Assembly: GCA_028285105.1 (NCBI GenBank)
Contig: JANQQE010000021.1
Location: 62,001-126,000, forward strand
Reading direction: 5' to 3'
DNA length: 64,000 nucleotides
DNA from: Alphaproteobacteria bacterium
Lineage (GTDB): Bacteria > Planctomycetota > Phycisphaerae > UBA1845
In this document: positions 36,454 through 44,234 of the stretch, in pieces
Layout of the letters: every line of letters starts with the position of its first letter
How positions within the stretch are numbered: the stretch's first letter is position 1
The notes under the pieces: generated by a model
What the model was told of the DNA's origin: nothing
The model's input: the letters and a program-made list of their open reading frames with translations, nothing else
The model's database searches: none
Program-made: the position numbers and the translations under genes

Positions 36454-36717
36454 TTACTTCCTCAGACCCAGGCGCTGAATCACGCTGACGTAGCGGCCAT
36501 GATCCTTGTGGTTCAGGTAGCGGAGCAATCGCGTGCGCCGACCGACCAGTTTCAACAAACCGCGACGCGACGCAAAGTCCTTCTTGTGCGTCTTCAAATG
36601 CTCGGTCAGCTCCGAAATCCGGCTCGTCAGAATGGCAACCTGAACCTCCGGCGATCCGGTATCCTTGTCGTGCGTGCGATACGCAGCCAATGCTTCCTGC
36701 TTCGATTTCGTATCCAA
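36454..36717 (-). CDS. rpsO: Ribosomal protein S15
   Basis: S15 binds the central domain of 16S rRNA. The best start is TTG at 36717, giving 87 residues, the normal family size, with GGAG 8 bases upstream (CGGAGTCAATCCATTG). A GTG at 36771 would add 18 residues with no ribosome site. The signature [19 protein letters not shown] and the basic [19 protein letters not shown] are intact. pnp follows. Confidence 0.95.
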   Translation of the reverse strand: MDTKSKQEALAAYRTHDKDTGSPEVQVAILTSRISELTEHLKTHKKDFASRRGLLKLVGRRTRLLRYLNHKDHGRYVSVIQRLGLRK

Positions 36718-37051
36718 TGGATTGACTCCGTGGCGTGGGCTTTGATTTTCCTTCCTTAACAATCGCGCCACCGCAATGCCTGCACTCGATCAAAGCCGCC
36801 TGCAACGATTCAGTCAACAACCCAAGAATCGTCGCCAAGTGCTGCACCCCGGGCGTTCCAAGGCCCAGACTTTACTGACTTTCGCCCCACTTGCAAACCG
36901 ATCCGGAGGGACCATAACCGCACATTTCACAGGCGATATTCAACTCTATAATTGTCAGCGAGTATCCCACGGCTATGATGCGCCCCATGCAATACCGGAA
37001 TCACGAAGATCCTGAAACTAGGCACCCAAACTTCACGCGGACCCATTTAGC
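36718..37051. other. Divergent promoter region between rpsO and trkA
   Basis: About 330 bases lie between the divergent rpsO and trkA genes, so both promoters should be here. A TATAAT-like TATAATT at about 36947 lies on the trkA side, but no good -35 box is certain. The GGAAGGAAAATC stretch about 35 bases upstream of the rpsO start is purine-rich and may belong to its leader. I see no RNA gene. Confidence 0.35.
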
Positions 37052-38392
37052 ATGAACATCGTCATTTGCGGCGCTGGTGAAGTGGGACTTCATGCAGCGG
37101 AGGTCATGGAAGCCGATGGCAACAACGTGACCATCATCGACAAGAACGCCGCCCGAATTCGCAAGATCGAGGACAGCCTCGACGTCCGCACGCTTCGCGG
37201 CAATTGTGCGTCTGCCGAAATCCTCACTGAAGCTGGTTGCAAATCCGCTGACCTGCTGGTGGCAGCCACCAGCAGTGACGAGATCAATCTTCTCACTGCT
37301 GCCGTCGGGAAAGCCGTCGGAGCCACGCAAACCGTCGTGCGGGTCCACCACAGCACCTATTTCACGCAGCGCGGTTTGGATTACAAAAAGCACCTCGGCA
37401 TCGACCAATTGATCTGCCCCGAGTTTTCCACCGCCCAGGCCATTGCCCAAACCATTCGCAACCCCGGAGCCCATGCCATCGAAAATTTCGCCCGTGGACT
37501 GGTCGAAATGCACGAAATCCCGGTTTCTGAGAAGGCGTCAGCCGCTGGTCTGGCGTTGGCTGATCTGGGTTTGCCGCGCGGATCGCGGTTGGCAGCAATC
37601 GGACGGGAGGGAGAAATGTTCATTCCCGACGGCGCCAGCGTCATTCAGCCGGGTGACCGGGTCGTCCTCGTCGGAAACGCCAGCGTCTTCCACCAAGCCC
37701 GAAAGCTCTTTCACGATGATCGGGTTCGCAAACGCAAGGTAGCGATCATGGGCGGACCGCCAATGGCCGTCTGGCTTTGCCGGGCACTTCAAACGAGCGA
37801 TTTCTCCATTCGCCTTTTCGAACTCAACCATGAACGGGCTGAGGAACTTGCCCAGAAGCTGGATTGGATCACCGTCATCACTGCCGACCCCTCCGACCTC
37901 GGAACCTTTGACGAAGAAAACCTCGCAAATCTTAACGCCTTCGTTTCACTGCTCGACGATGACGAACACAACATCCTGGGCAGCGCCTGGGCCAAGAGCA
38001 AAGGCGTGAAGCAATCGATTGCGGTCGTCCAACGCGCCGACTACCTTCACCTGCTCGCCAGCGTCGGTATCGACCGCGCGTTCAGCCCCCGGCGTGTGGC
38101 GGTCAAAGAATTGGAACGGTTCATCGCCGGCAATTCGATGCAACGAATTGCGTCGTTGGCCCAGGGGATCATCGACGTTTATCGGCTGCGTGTCGGCCCG
38201 AAAGCAAATTGCCTGGGCAAATCGCTTCGACAGATTACGCTAACGCCAAAAGGTGGAATCGCTGCCGTCCAACACGGCGAGAAAGTCGAAGTCCCCAGCG
38301 CCGATTACGTTCTCAAACAAGACGATACGTTGCTCGTGATCGGACCGCCCGGCATGGAAAGTCGTCTCAAAAAAATGTTTGGCACCAAGTAA
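37052..38392 (+). CDS. trkA: Trk potassium uptake regulator TrkA
   Basis: TrkA is the NAD-binding cytoplasmic regulator of the Trk potassium channel. The product is 446 residues with two RCK_N/RCK_C units. The first Rossmann motif GAGEVGLHAAEVM (residues 7-19) with acidic IIDKN is intact. The second (MGGPPMAVWLCRAL near residue 232) has lost the classical GxGxxG, as is usual for the second half of TrkA. The trkH gene begins 6 bases after the stop, so the two are co-translated. Confidence 0.95.
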   Translation: MNIVICGAGEVGLHAAEVMEADGNNVTIIDKNAARIRKIEDSLDVRTLRGNCASAEILTEAGCKSADLLVAATSSDEINLLTAAVGKAVGATQTVVRVHHSTYFTQRGLDYKKHLGIDQLICPEFSTAQAIAQTIRNPGAHAIENFARGLVEMHEIPVSEKASAAGLALADLGLPRGSRLAAIGREGEMFIPDGASVIQPGDRVVLVGNASVFHQARKLFHDDRVRKRKVAIMGGPPMAVWLCRALQTSDFSIRLFELNHERAEELAQKLDWITVITADPSDLGTFDEENLANLNAFVSLLDDDEHNILGSAWAKSKGVKQSIAVVQRADYLHLLASVGIDRAFSPRRVAVKELERFIAGNSMQRIASLAQGIIDVYRLRVGPKANCLGKSLRQITLTPKGGIAAVQHGEKVEVPSADYVLKQDDTLLVIGPPGMESRLKKMFGTK

Positions 38393-38398
38393 TCCATC

Positions 38399-39940
38399 GT
38401 GAACTATCGATTCGTCGTCAAACAACTTGGCCTGCTGTCGATCGTTTTAAGCGCGATCCTTCTGGGCATCGCGGGTTGGTCGTGCATCCAGCTTGTCTTT
38501 GGCGAGGTCACCGAGAAACATCCGTTCAGGGCATTTCTCCTGGCTGGCGGCATCGGGATGGCTGCCGGCATTTCGATGTGGCTGTTTTCCCGCAACACCT
38601 CCACTCGTTTCGGTCGCAAGGAAGCGCTGCTGCTCGTCGCCGCCAGTTGGTTTGGAGGAGCCATCCTAGCCGCCATCCCCTATCTGATTTACGCCCACAT
38701 CGGAGAAGTTCCCGGGACCGAACATCCCTTTCGATCGCCCGTAAACTGCGTTTTTGAGTCAATGAGTGGCCTTACGACGACGGGGGCGACGGTTCTCACC
38801 AACATTGATCGGATGCCGCGAAGCATCCTGTTGTGGCGGGCGCTGACCCATTGGCTTGGCGGACTTGGCATCGTTGTGCTGTTTGTGGCTGTCCTGCCCT
38901 CGATGGGCGTGGAGGGTAAACGACTCTTTCGCGTCGAAGCGCCGGGCCCGGAACCTGAAGGCGTGCACCCGCACATCCGGGAAACAGCACGAACGCTTTG
39001 GATGATCTATCTCGGGATCACGGTTCTTCAAATATTGGCACTTCGCATTGCAGGAATGGATTTGTTCAATTCCGTGTGCCACACCTTCGCGACATTGGCC
39101 ACCGGAGGATTCAGTACGCACAACGCAAGCCTCGGCGGATTCCATGGCAATCTCACCATCGACGTCATCGTGTTGTTCTTCATGGTGTGCGCTGGCGTCA
39201 ACTTCGGACTCTACTATCAACTCATCCGCGGGCGATTCAAAGTTGTATTTCAGGATTCGGAACTTCGCCTTTACTTAACGATCATGCTGGTGGTGACGAC
39301 TGTCGTTGCGATCACCATCGCCGATCAACCCATCAAACTGACAACGGGCGAAACGCTCGACCCCTCATGGATAGAAGCCGCCAGGCAAAGCGCGCTGACC
39401 ACTGTCTCCGTGCAGACAACAACCGGCTTCTGCACATCCGACTTTAACCTCTGGCCGTTTCTCGCGAAGGCCTTGCTGTTGCTCACGATGTTCGTCGGGG
39501 GTTGTGCGGGCTCGACGGGTGGCGGCATCAAGGTCATCCGAATCCTGATCGCGTTTAAGGTGATGGTGGCTGAACTCGAGCGCGTGTTTCGCCCCAACGT
39601 GGTGCGCCCGCTCAAAGTCGGCAAGTCCACCATCGCCCCCGAACTTCGACTGGCAACCCTTGCATATGTATTCGGATTGATTCTGCTGTTCGGTGCCGGA
39701 ACGGGGATGCTCAAGATGTTCGAGCCCTCCGGAACGATCGACATGACGACAGCCGCCAGCGCGAGTGTGGCGACGCTGTGCAACATCGGTCCGGGTTTGG
39801 CAAAAGTAGGCGCCGTCGAGAATTACGCATGGTTTTCGGTACCCAGCAAGTGCGTGATGATCGTCATGATGGCGTTGGGTCGTCTCGAAGTGTTTGCCAT
39901 TTTGGTGCTGTTTTCCCCCCGATTTTGGCGTAGCTCGTAA
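38399..39940 (+). CDS. trkH: Trk potassium channel subunit TrkH
   Basis: The product is 513 residues, starting at a GTG 6 bases after trkA. Four channel-like repeats carry the selectivity-filter glycines: TTTGATVL, TGGFSTHN, TTTGFCTSDF and NIGPGLAKVG. The helical content and the C-terminal LVLFSPRFWRSS are typical. It conducts K+ under control of TrkA. The following 800 bases hold no gene, so this ends the unit. Confidence 0.95.
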   Translation: MNYRFVVKQLGLLSIVLSAILLGIAGWSCIQLVFGEVTEKHPFRAFLLAGGIGMAAGISMWLFSRNTSTRFGRKEALLLVAASWFGGAILAAIPYLIYAHIGEVPGTEHPFRSPVNCVFESMSGLTTTGATVLTNIDRMPRSILLWRALTHWLGGLGIVVLFVAVLPSMGVEGKRLFRVEAPGPEPEGVHPHIRETARTLWMIYLGITVLQILALRIAGMDLFNSVCHTFATLATGGFSTHNASLGGFHGNLTIDVIVLFFMVCAGVNFGLYYQLIRGRFKVVFQDSELRLYLTIMLVVTTVVAITIADQPIKLTTGETLDPSWIEAARQSALTTVSVQTTTGFCTSDFNLWPFLAKALLLLTMFVGGCAGSTGGGIKVIRILIAFKVMVAELERVFRPNVVRPLKVGKSTIAPELRLATLAYVFGLILLFGAGTGMLKMFEPSGTIDMTTAASASVATLCNIGPGLAKVGAVENYAWFSVPSKCVMIVMMALGRLEVFAILVLFSPRFWRSS

Positions 39941-40767
39941 TATTTCATAGATCGCCGAACAGGATACTCACACGCACAATCATGCTGGATTCTCGATATT
40001 TTGTTTCAACGGTGTCACAATTCGGCTCCATCGATTTAACCAGCAACGCTCGAAATCCACCCGAGGCAAAACCGGATACATGTTCGAAAGATCGTACTTA
40101 ACAGCGTAATCAACGCGGGAATTGCTGCCCTATTTTCCACAAATGCCCCAAATAAACAGCGTTCTCTGTGAATGATACTGAAACTCCCATCTGTCAGCGA
40201 AAATTACGCTAAATGCTAATGCTCTGTAGGGTTGCATACCGATACCTTGCTTTCATATGGCAGGCTCAGTCGTCTCTGTGTTGGTTAAGGCGGTGGGTCA
40301 AAAAAATCTCAGCTTCAGCCGATTTTTGGGGTTGCAGCGTAAATCGGGATTGCCATAATGATCGCCCGAGTCGACCGGAGAGTAACGGTCGCGTTCAGTG
40401 GTGGCTGCGGCGCGGTAGCCTTGCTGAAGAAGTCCAAGGGCAATTGGACGAATACTCACGGAACTTATCGCTGACTTCACAGTTCAATTCACGGACTGTA
40501 CAGATCGAGCAATGTTCTCAATAAGCATTTAAGTTTCGTGGATTGGTGACCCGTTGCGGAGTCTTGCTTCGCAGGTTTGTAAACGATCGCCGTGGCGCTG
40601 GGCCAACAAAACCAGAATGCCAATTTGCCCTGACGGACACGATGGAGCGGTGACACCGCAACAGTATTGGCGCAAAGCTGCTGAATCGTAACGCAGCGAA
40701 GCAATCACTGCTCCTGATGAACAGGGCACATCGAAAAGACTTTGGATTTTCGACGAGGCTTTGCAAT
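39941..40767. other. Gene-poor gap
   Basis: No gene is supported here. Frames on both strands up to 176 codons are antisense to or overlap the small lipoprotein gene that follows and have poor composition. I looked for tRNA and small RNA signatures and saw none I would call. Confidence 0.5.
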
Positions 40768-40965
40768 ATGAAAAAACGAACGGTGCGTGCAGCAAAGTTT
40801 ACGGCGATCTTAGGATCCGCAGTTGCATTTAACGGTTGCTTGGGTGCTGATTTTTTCAAGAGAACGCTGGAAGCGACTGTGACGCATAGCACGATTGAGT
40901 TCTTGATTGACAATGACGCCGTTTTCGACCTCTTTGAGGCCGGAGCCACGGGATTGAACCCGTAA
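40768..40965 (+). CDS. Short lipoprotein with C-terminal DND motif, copy A
   Basis: A 65-residue protein. The N-terminus MKKRTVRAAKFTAILGSAVA is a signal sequence followed by FNGC, a plausible lipobox, giving a mature peptide of about 42 residues. The C-terminus EFLIDNDAVFDLFEAGATG plus LNP shares 16 of 22 positions with the end of the next gene. The DNDxxFD stretch resembles a short calcium-binding loop, which is only a guess. GAGG lies about 10 bases upstream of the ATG. No known family. Confidence 0.65.
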   Translation: MKKRTVRAAKFTAILGSAVAFNGCLGADFFKRTLEATVTHSTIEFLIDNDAVFDLFEAGATGLNP

Positions 40966-41243
40966 CTGATTGAACCCACGGCCGACTGAGGCGGTTGCGT
41001 TTCGCGACGCGGGTCGAATCGATCTGAGCGGATGACTTTGAGTCGCAAGACTTCAGAATAAATTCGACTGAGATCGCGCCAAGTGATGCTGTGGCGTATT
41101 GATATAGAAATTTGTTGAAGGGCTGTTTATTGGTTGGTCATCGACCTAAAGAGCTGGCTCAATAACGGTGAGCCGCGGGCGATGACTGGATTCAAAAGAA
41201 TCAAAACGTTTTGATGTTGTTTCTTGAATTGGAGACTAAGGAC

Positions 41244-41465
41244 ATGAAGAAGACAAACAAAGCCATGAAATGTGCGGCAATGGTCGCCGTACTCGGCACC
41301 TGCTTTCACTCAGCTGGCTGCGGCTTCGGCAACCTAGGTGGACTCGGCCGCTGGGTCGGAGGACTCTTTGGCTCGGTCGTACCATACGTCGCTGCCGAAT
41401 TCCTCACCGACAATGACGGCATCTTCGATCTGTTTGAAGATGGCGCCACTGCAGCCAATCCGTAA
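41244..41465 (+). CDS. Short lipoprotein with C-terminal DND motif, copy B
   Basis: A 73-residue protein: signal peptide, lipobox HSAGC (Cys26), a glycine-rich segment (GFGNLGGLGRWVGGLFGSV) and the shared C-terminus EFLTDNDGIFDLFEDGATA plus ANP. It lies 278 bases after copy A on the same strand and has GGAG 9 bases before the ATG. A strong terminator follows 21 bases after the stop, so it is a real transcription unit. Function unknown. Confidence 0.72.
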   Translation: MKKTNKAMKCAAMVAVLGTCFHSAGCGFGNLGGLGRWVGGLFGSVVPYVAAEFLTDNDGIFDLFEDGATAANP

Positions 41466-41486
41466 GCCATACAAAAGCAGTTAACC

Positions 41487-41534
41487 AAAGAGTGGGTAAA
41501 GACGTTCGCGTCCTTGCCCACTCTTTTCGCTTTT
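41487..41534 (+). terminator. Rho-independent terminator after the short lipoprotein pair
   Basis: The stem AAGAGTGGG-(T)-AA-(A)-GACG pairs with CGTC-(C)-TT-(G)-CCCACTCTT around a TTCG-type loop and is followed by TTTTCGCTTTT. It lies 21 bases after the stop codon at 41465. On the other strand it could also serve the convergent thioredoxin-like gene, whose stop is at 41618. Confidence 0.85.
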
Positions 41535-41617
41535 ACTTGCCACTTGAGATTTTTTTGAAATGAAGCACCCCCACCGGTGTACCCATTTTCGAAAATCTCT
41601 GCTACTGGTTGAATCTG

Positions 41618-42007
41618 TTACTGATTGAGCTTTGCAGCTTCGATCATTCCGCGAAATCGCCCTTCGCTGACATACCCCTGCAGAATCCGCAACACCTGAC
41701 CGTTGGGCCCCATCACGACAAACGATGGAACCTTGGTGATTCCATAGCTGTCGGCGAATTTTCGATTTGCCCACGATGCCAGTCGAACCGGGATGGTCTC
41801 AGCCAACGAGTCGCGCACTTCCTGGAGCGAAAAAACGTCGCGATCCATCTCCTGGCACTGCGCATCAAAGTCAGACCAGTACGCCACGACCACCAGGCGG
41901 TTCGTTCGCGCGGCTTGGCGCAACGCACCGCCCAGGTCCGGACGCCAAGGGATTCGGCTACACCCGCTCAACATCAGCAAAACACACACCACCAGCATTC
42001 GAATCAT
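41618..42007 (-). CDS. Thioredoxin-fold lipoprotein without a CxxC pair
   Basis: The product is 129 residues from the ATG at 42007. The signal peptide MIRMLVVCVLLMLSGC ends in a lipobox. The thioredoxin fold is seen in RLVVVAYWSDFDAQCQEMD, YGITKVPSFVVMGPNG with its cis-proline, and the C-terminal helix. The active-site region has one cysteine (DAQC) where WCGPC is expected, so it cannot be a dithiol oxidoreductase of the usual kind. It follows the MBL hydrolase gene on the same strand within 15 bases. Confidence 0.85.
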   Translation of the reverse strand: MIRMLVVCVLLMLSGCSRIPWRPDLGGALRQAARTNRLVVVAYWSDFDAQCQEMDRDVFSLQEVRDSLAETIPVRLASWANRKFADSYGITKVPSFVVMGPNGQVLRILQGYVSEGRFRGMIEAAKLNQ

Positions 42008-42021
42008 GGACCCAGCAACTT

Positions 42022-42891
42022 TCATGAACACAGCACCTCGCCAACTTTGGGCTTCTTACCCGATACATCCAAGCGCACGATGCCACGTCGCACATCATGC
42101 GGGAACGCAACGATCGTATCACGCTCTTTGCAGCGATCGATCAGCGAAACCCTCTCATCCACCGATTTCAGCGGAAAAAGATCGTAGGCCATCACCCAGG
42201 CTGGAAGAATGTGAGCGCCGGTTGGCGCCATGTCACCGACAAAAAACAACTCCGAGCCATCGCCCAGTTCGAATACCGGCAGCAACTGAAACGGCGTATG
42301 CCCGTGTGATAACTCAAATGACACACCGGGAATATCGCAGGCAGGCCTTTCGCCTTCGACAAACCCGACGCGGTCGTCACCATTCATCCATTCGAAATCA
42401 ACCGGCAGGAATGAAGCCCGATCGCGAAGTGTCGGTGAACATGCATGCGCGAAGTGTTCGCGATGCACCCAGTGTCGCGCGTTGGCGAAGCGGACCTTGA
42501 CCGCCCCACCGGCATCGCCTTCCCACTCAACCATGCCACCACAATGATCGAAATGCAGATGCGTCGCAATCACATCGGTCACGGCCGCTGAACTTGCATC
42601 CATTGCTTCGAGGACTTTGTCGATCGCCTGCGGGTTTGACTCGACGCCATATCGTTCCGCGTCCTCGTCGCTCCACTTCGAACCGGTGCCCGTATCAACC
42701 AGAACGATTCGTTCGCTTTCAACGTTGCGCGCAATCAAAGTGCGGGTGGCTAACAGAATTCGATTCTTCACGTCGATGTTTTGCGACTTCGACCAGAGCA
42801 CCTTGGGCACCACGCCGAACATCGCCCCACCGTCGAGCCGAATCGTTCCGTTGATCACCGACTCGAATTGCCATTTGCCTAGCTGTAACAT
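42022..42891 (-). CDS. MBL-fold metallo-hydrolase
   Basis: The product is 289 residues from the ATG at 42891; the open frame extends to 42933. The zinc motif THLHFDHCGG (HxHxDH) lies near residue 110, with further ligands in SHGHTPFQ, FVGDMAPTG and the C-terminal FPHDV. The pattern matches the lactonase-like branch of the family. The substrate is unknown. The thioredoxin-like lipoprotein gene follows within 15 bases, and the LpxL-family gene is divergent. Confidence 0.9.
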   Translation of the reverse strand: MLQLGKWQFESVINGTIRLDGGAMFGVVPKVLWSKSQNIDVKNRILLATRTLIARNVESERIVLVDTGTGSKWSDEDAERYGVESNPQAIDKVLEAMDASSAAVTDVIATHLHFDHCGGMVEWEGDAGGAVKVRFANARHWVHREHFAHACSPTLRDRASFLPVDFEWMNGDDRVGFVEGERPACDIPGVSFELSHGHTPFQLLPVFELGDGSELFFVGDMAPTGAHILPAWVMAYDLFPLKSVDERVSLIDRCKERDTIVAFPHDVRRGIVRLDVSGKKPKVGEVLCS

Positions 42892-42971
42892 ACTTCGTTT
42901 GTACGCGCGATTGACGGTGTCGTAAAGTCGCAATCGGTTGTAACGATTCCCACGTAAAACTGAAACGAGCC

Positions 42972-43952
42972 ATGCCGCATGACGTCACCGACATTCCAAG
43001 TGCCAATGAACCTGCGAAGCCGTGGATACGCATCATTCTCGCGCTGGGCAACTTGCATCGAAGGTGCATCGGTTTTGCGTTCTCGCTTGTCGGGCCAAAG
43101 GTTGCGTATTGGCTGACGGGCATCGGCGCAAGGATGATGTATTGGCTGCTCTTACCGCTCAAAGAAAGAAGCGAAGCGCAGTGTGCTGCCGCCCTTTCCG
43201 GAAAGGTGGAAGGCGACGTGGCTGTGATCGCGAAGCAATCGTTCATCCACCGTACGCGCAACCTGACCGACCTGATGCTTGCGGCGCATCGATTAACCCT
43301 TGACAATTTCAAACGATGCGGCGGTGCACTCCCTGAACCACATCTGAGTCGCATGTTGACCGCCCAGCGCGAACAGCGTCCCGTCATCCTGGTAACGGGT
43401 TATTACGGCTCGTTCGACATGCTACCGATCTTCCTCGGCTACAACGGTATCAAAGCGTCTGCCGTCTACCTGCCCCACCCCAACAAAGGGTTCGACGCTT
43501 ACCGCAAGCGCATCCGAGCGCAAAGCGGCTGCGATCTTGTTCCGATTCAACATGCCATCACAAAGCTTGAGCGCGTGCTCGAAGGCGGCGGAACCGTCGC
43601 GCTCGTTGCCGACCATCACGCATCCAAGCGCGGTATTGACGTCGATTTTTTGGGGATACCGACGAAGGCGCATTCGTCCGTCGGCTTACTGGCTTGTCGC
43701 TACGATGCCGAGGTTGTGGTTGCAGGCTTGCACAGGGTAGGTGCCGACTTTCGCTTCGAGGTTGTGGTTGAAGACACGATCTATCCAAATGAATGGAAGG
43801 ATGAATCGAATGCGATCGAATGGGTGACACGCCGATACATGCAAGGCATCGAGAACATGATCCTTCGAGATCCGACGCAATACTTGTGGGGATACGCCCG
43901 CTGGGGCGAACAGCACGCCCGCAACGTCGTGAAGATCAACCAATCTCAGTAG
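42972..43952 (+). CDS. LpxL-family acyltransferase with altered active site
   Basis: The product is 326 residues with the LpxL/HtrB (lysophospholipid acyltransferase-like) fold: KQSFIHRTRNLTDLMLA, an acyltransferase core, ADHHASKRGIDVDFLGIP and YLWGYARWG near the C-terminus (canonical YLWxHRRW). The catalytic H-x4-E motif is Y144-x4-D149 (TGYYGSFDM), with TAT and GAC codons at these sites. The family transfers acyl chains to lipid A precursors or other lipids. It may be inactive or use another mechanism. It starts 81 bases from the divergent MBL gene. Confidence 0.85.
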   Translation: MPHDVTDIPSANEPAKPWIRIILALGNLHRRCIGFAFSLVGPKVAYWLTGIGARMMYWLLLPLKERSEAQCAAALSGKVEGDVAVIAKQSFIHRTRNLTDLMLAAHRLTLDNFKRCGGALPEPHLSRMLTAQREQRPVILVTGYYGSFDMLPIFLGYNGIKASAVYLPHPNKGFDAYRKRIRAQSGCDLVPIQHAITKLERVLEGGGTVALVADHHASKRGIDVDFLGIPTKAHSSVGLLACRYDAEVVVAGLHRVGADFRFEVVVEDTIYPNEWKDESNAIEWVTRRYMQGIENMILRDPTQYLWGYARWGEQHARNVVKINQSQ

Positions 43953-43962
43953 AAAACAATGG

Positions 43963-44118
43963 CTAACTGCCGCCGGCAGAGTCTGCGATCGCCAGTCCCA
44001 AACCGATCGACGTATCGACCACGTTAAAGAAACCAGCAAACGCCTTTTCGCTCAGCGGAAATCCAAACACGAATGCAACCAAGCCGGCAATCCAAAGGCG
44101 GGTTCGTCTGAAACGCAT
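43963..44118 (-). CDS. Very small secreted protein, 51 residues
   Basis: Translated from ATG at 44118 to TAG at 43963. AGGAG lies about 10 bases upstream. The N-terminus MRFRRTRLWIAGLVAFVFG is a signal peptide with cleavage after KAFA, leaving a peptide of about 22 residues (GFFNVVDTSIGLGLAIADSA, then GGS). No family is known. It is convergent with the LpxL-family gene, 10 bases away. Short length limits certainty. Confidence 0.55.
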   Translation of the reverse strand: MRFRRTRLWIAGLVAFVFGFPLSEKAFAGFFNVVDTSIGLGLAIADSAGGS

Positions 44119-44234
44119 GCTTCACAACTCCTGTGTTGAATTCAGTTCAATCTTTTGCAACGCAGCGATTGTACGCCAAACCAGGTGGACGTCACGCGCT
44201 CAGCCAAATGTTCGCGGTCAATTCCCCAAGCGTG

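Noticed and set aside
40518-41048. 176-codon minus-strand frame
   Set aside because: It is antisense to the short lipoprotein gene at 40768-40965, which has a signal peptide, a ribosome site and a paralogue.
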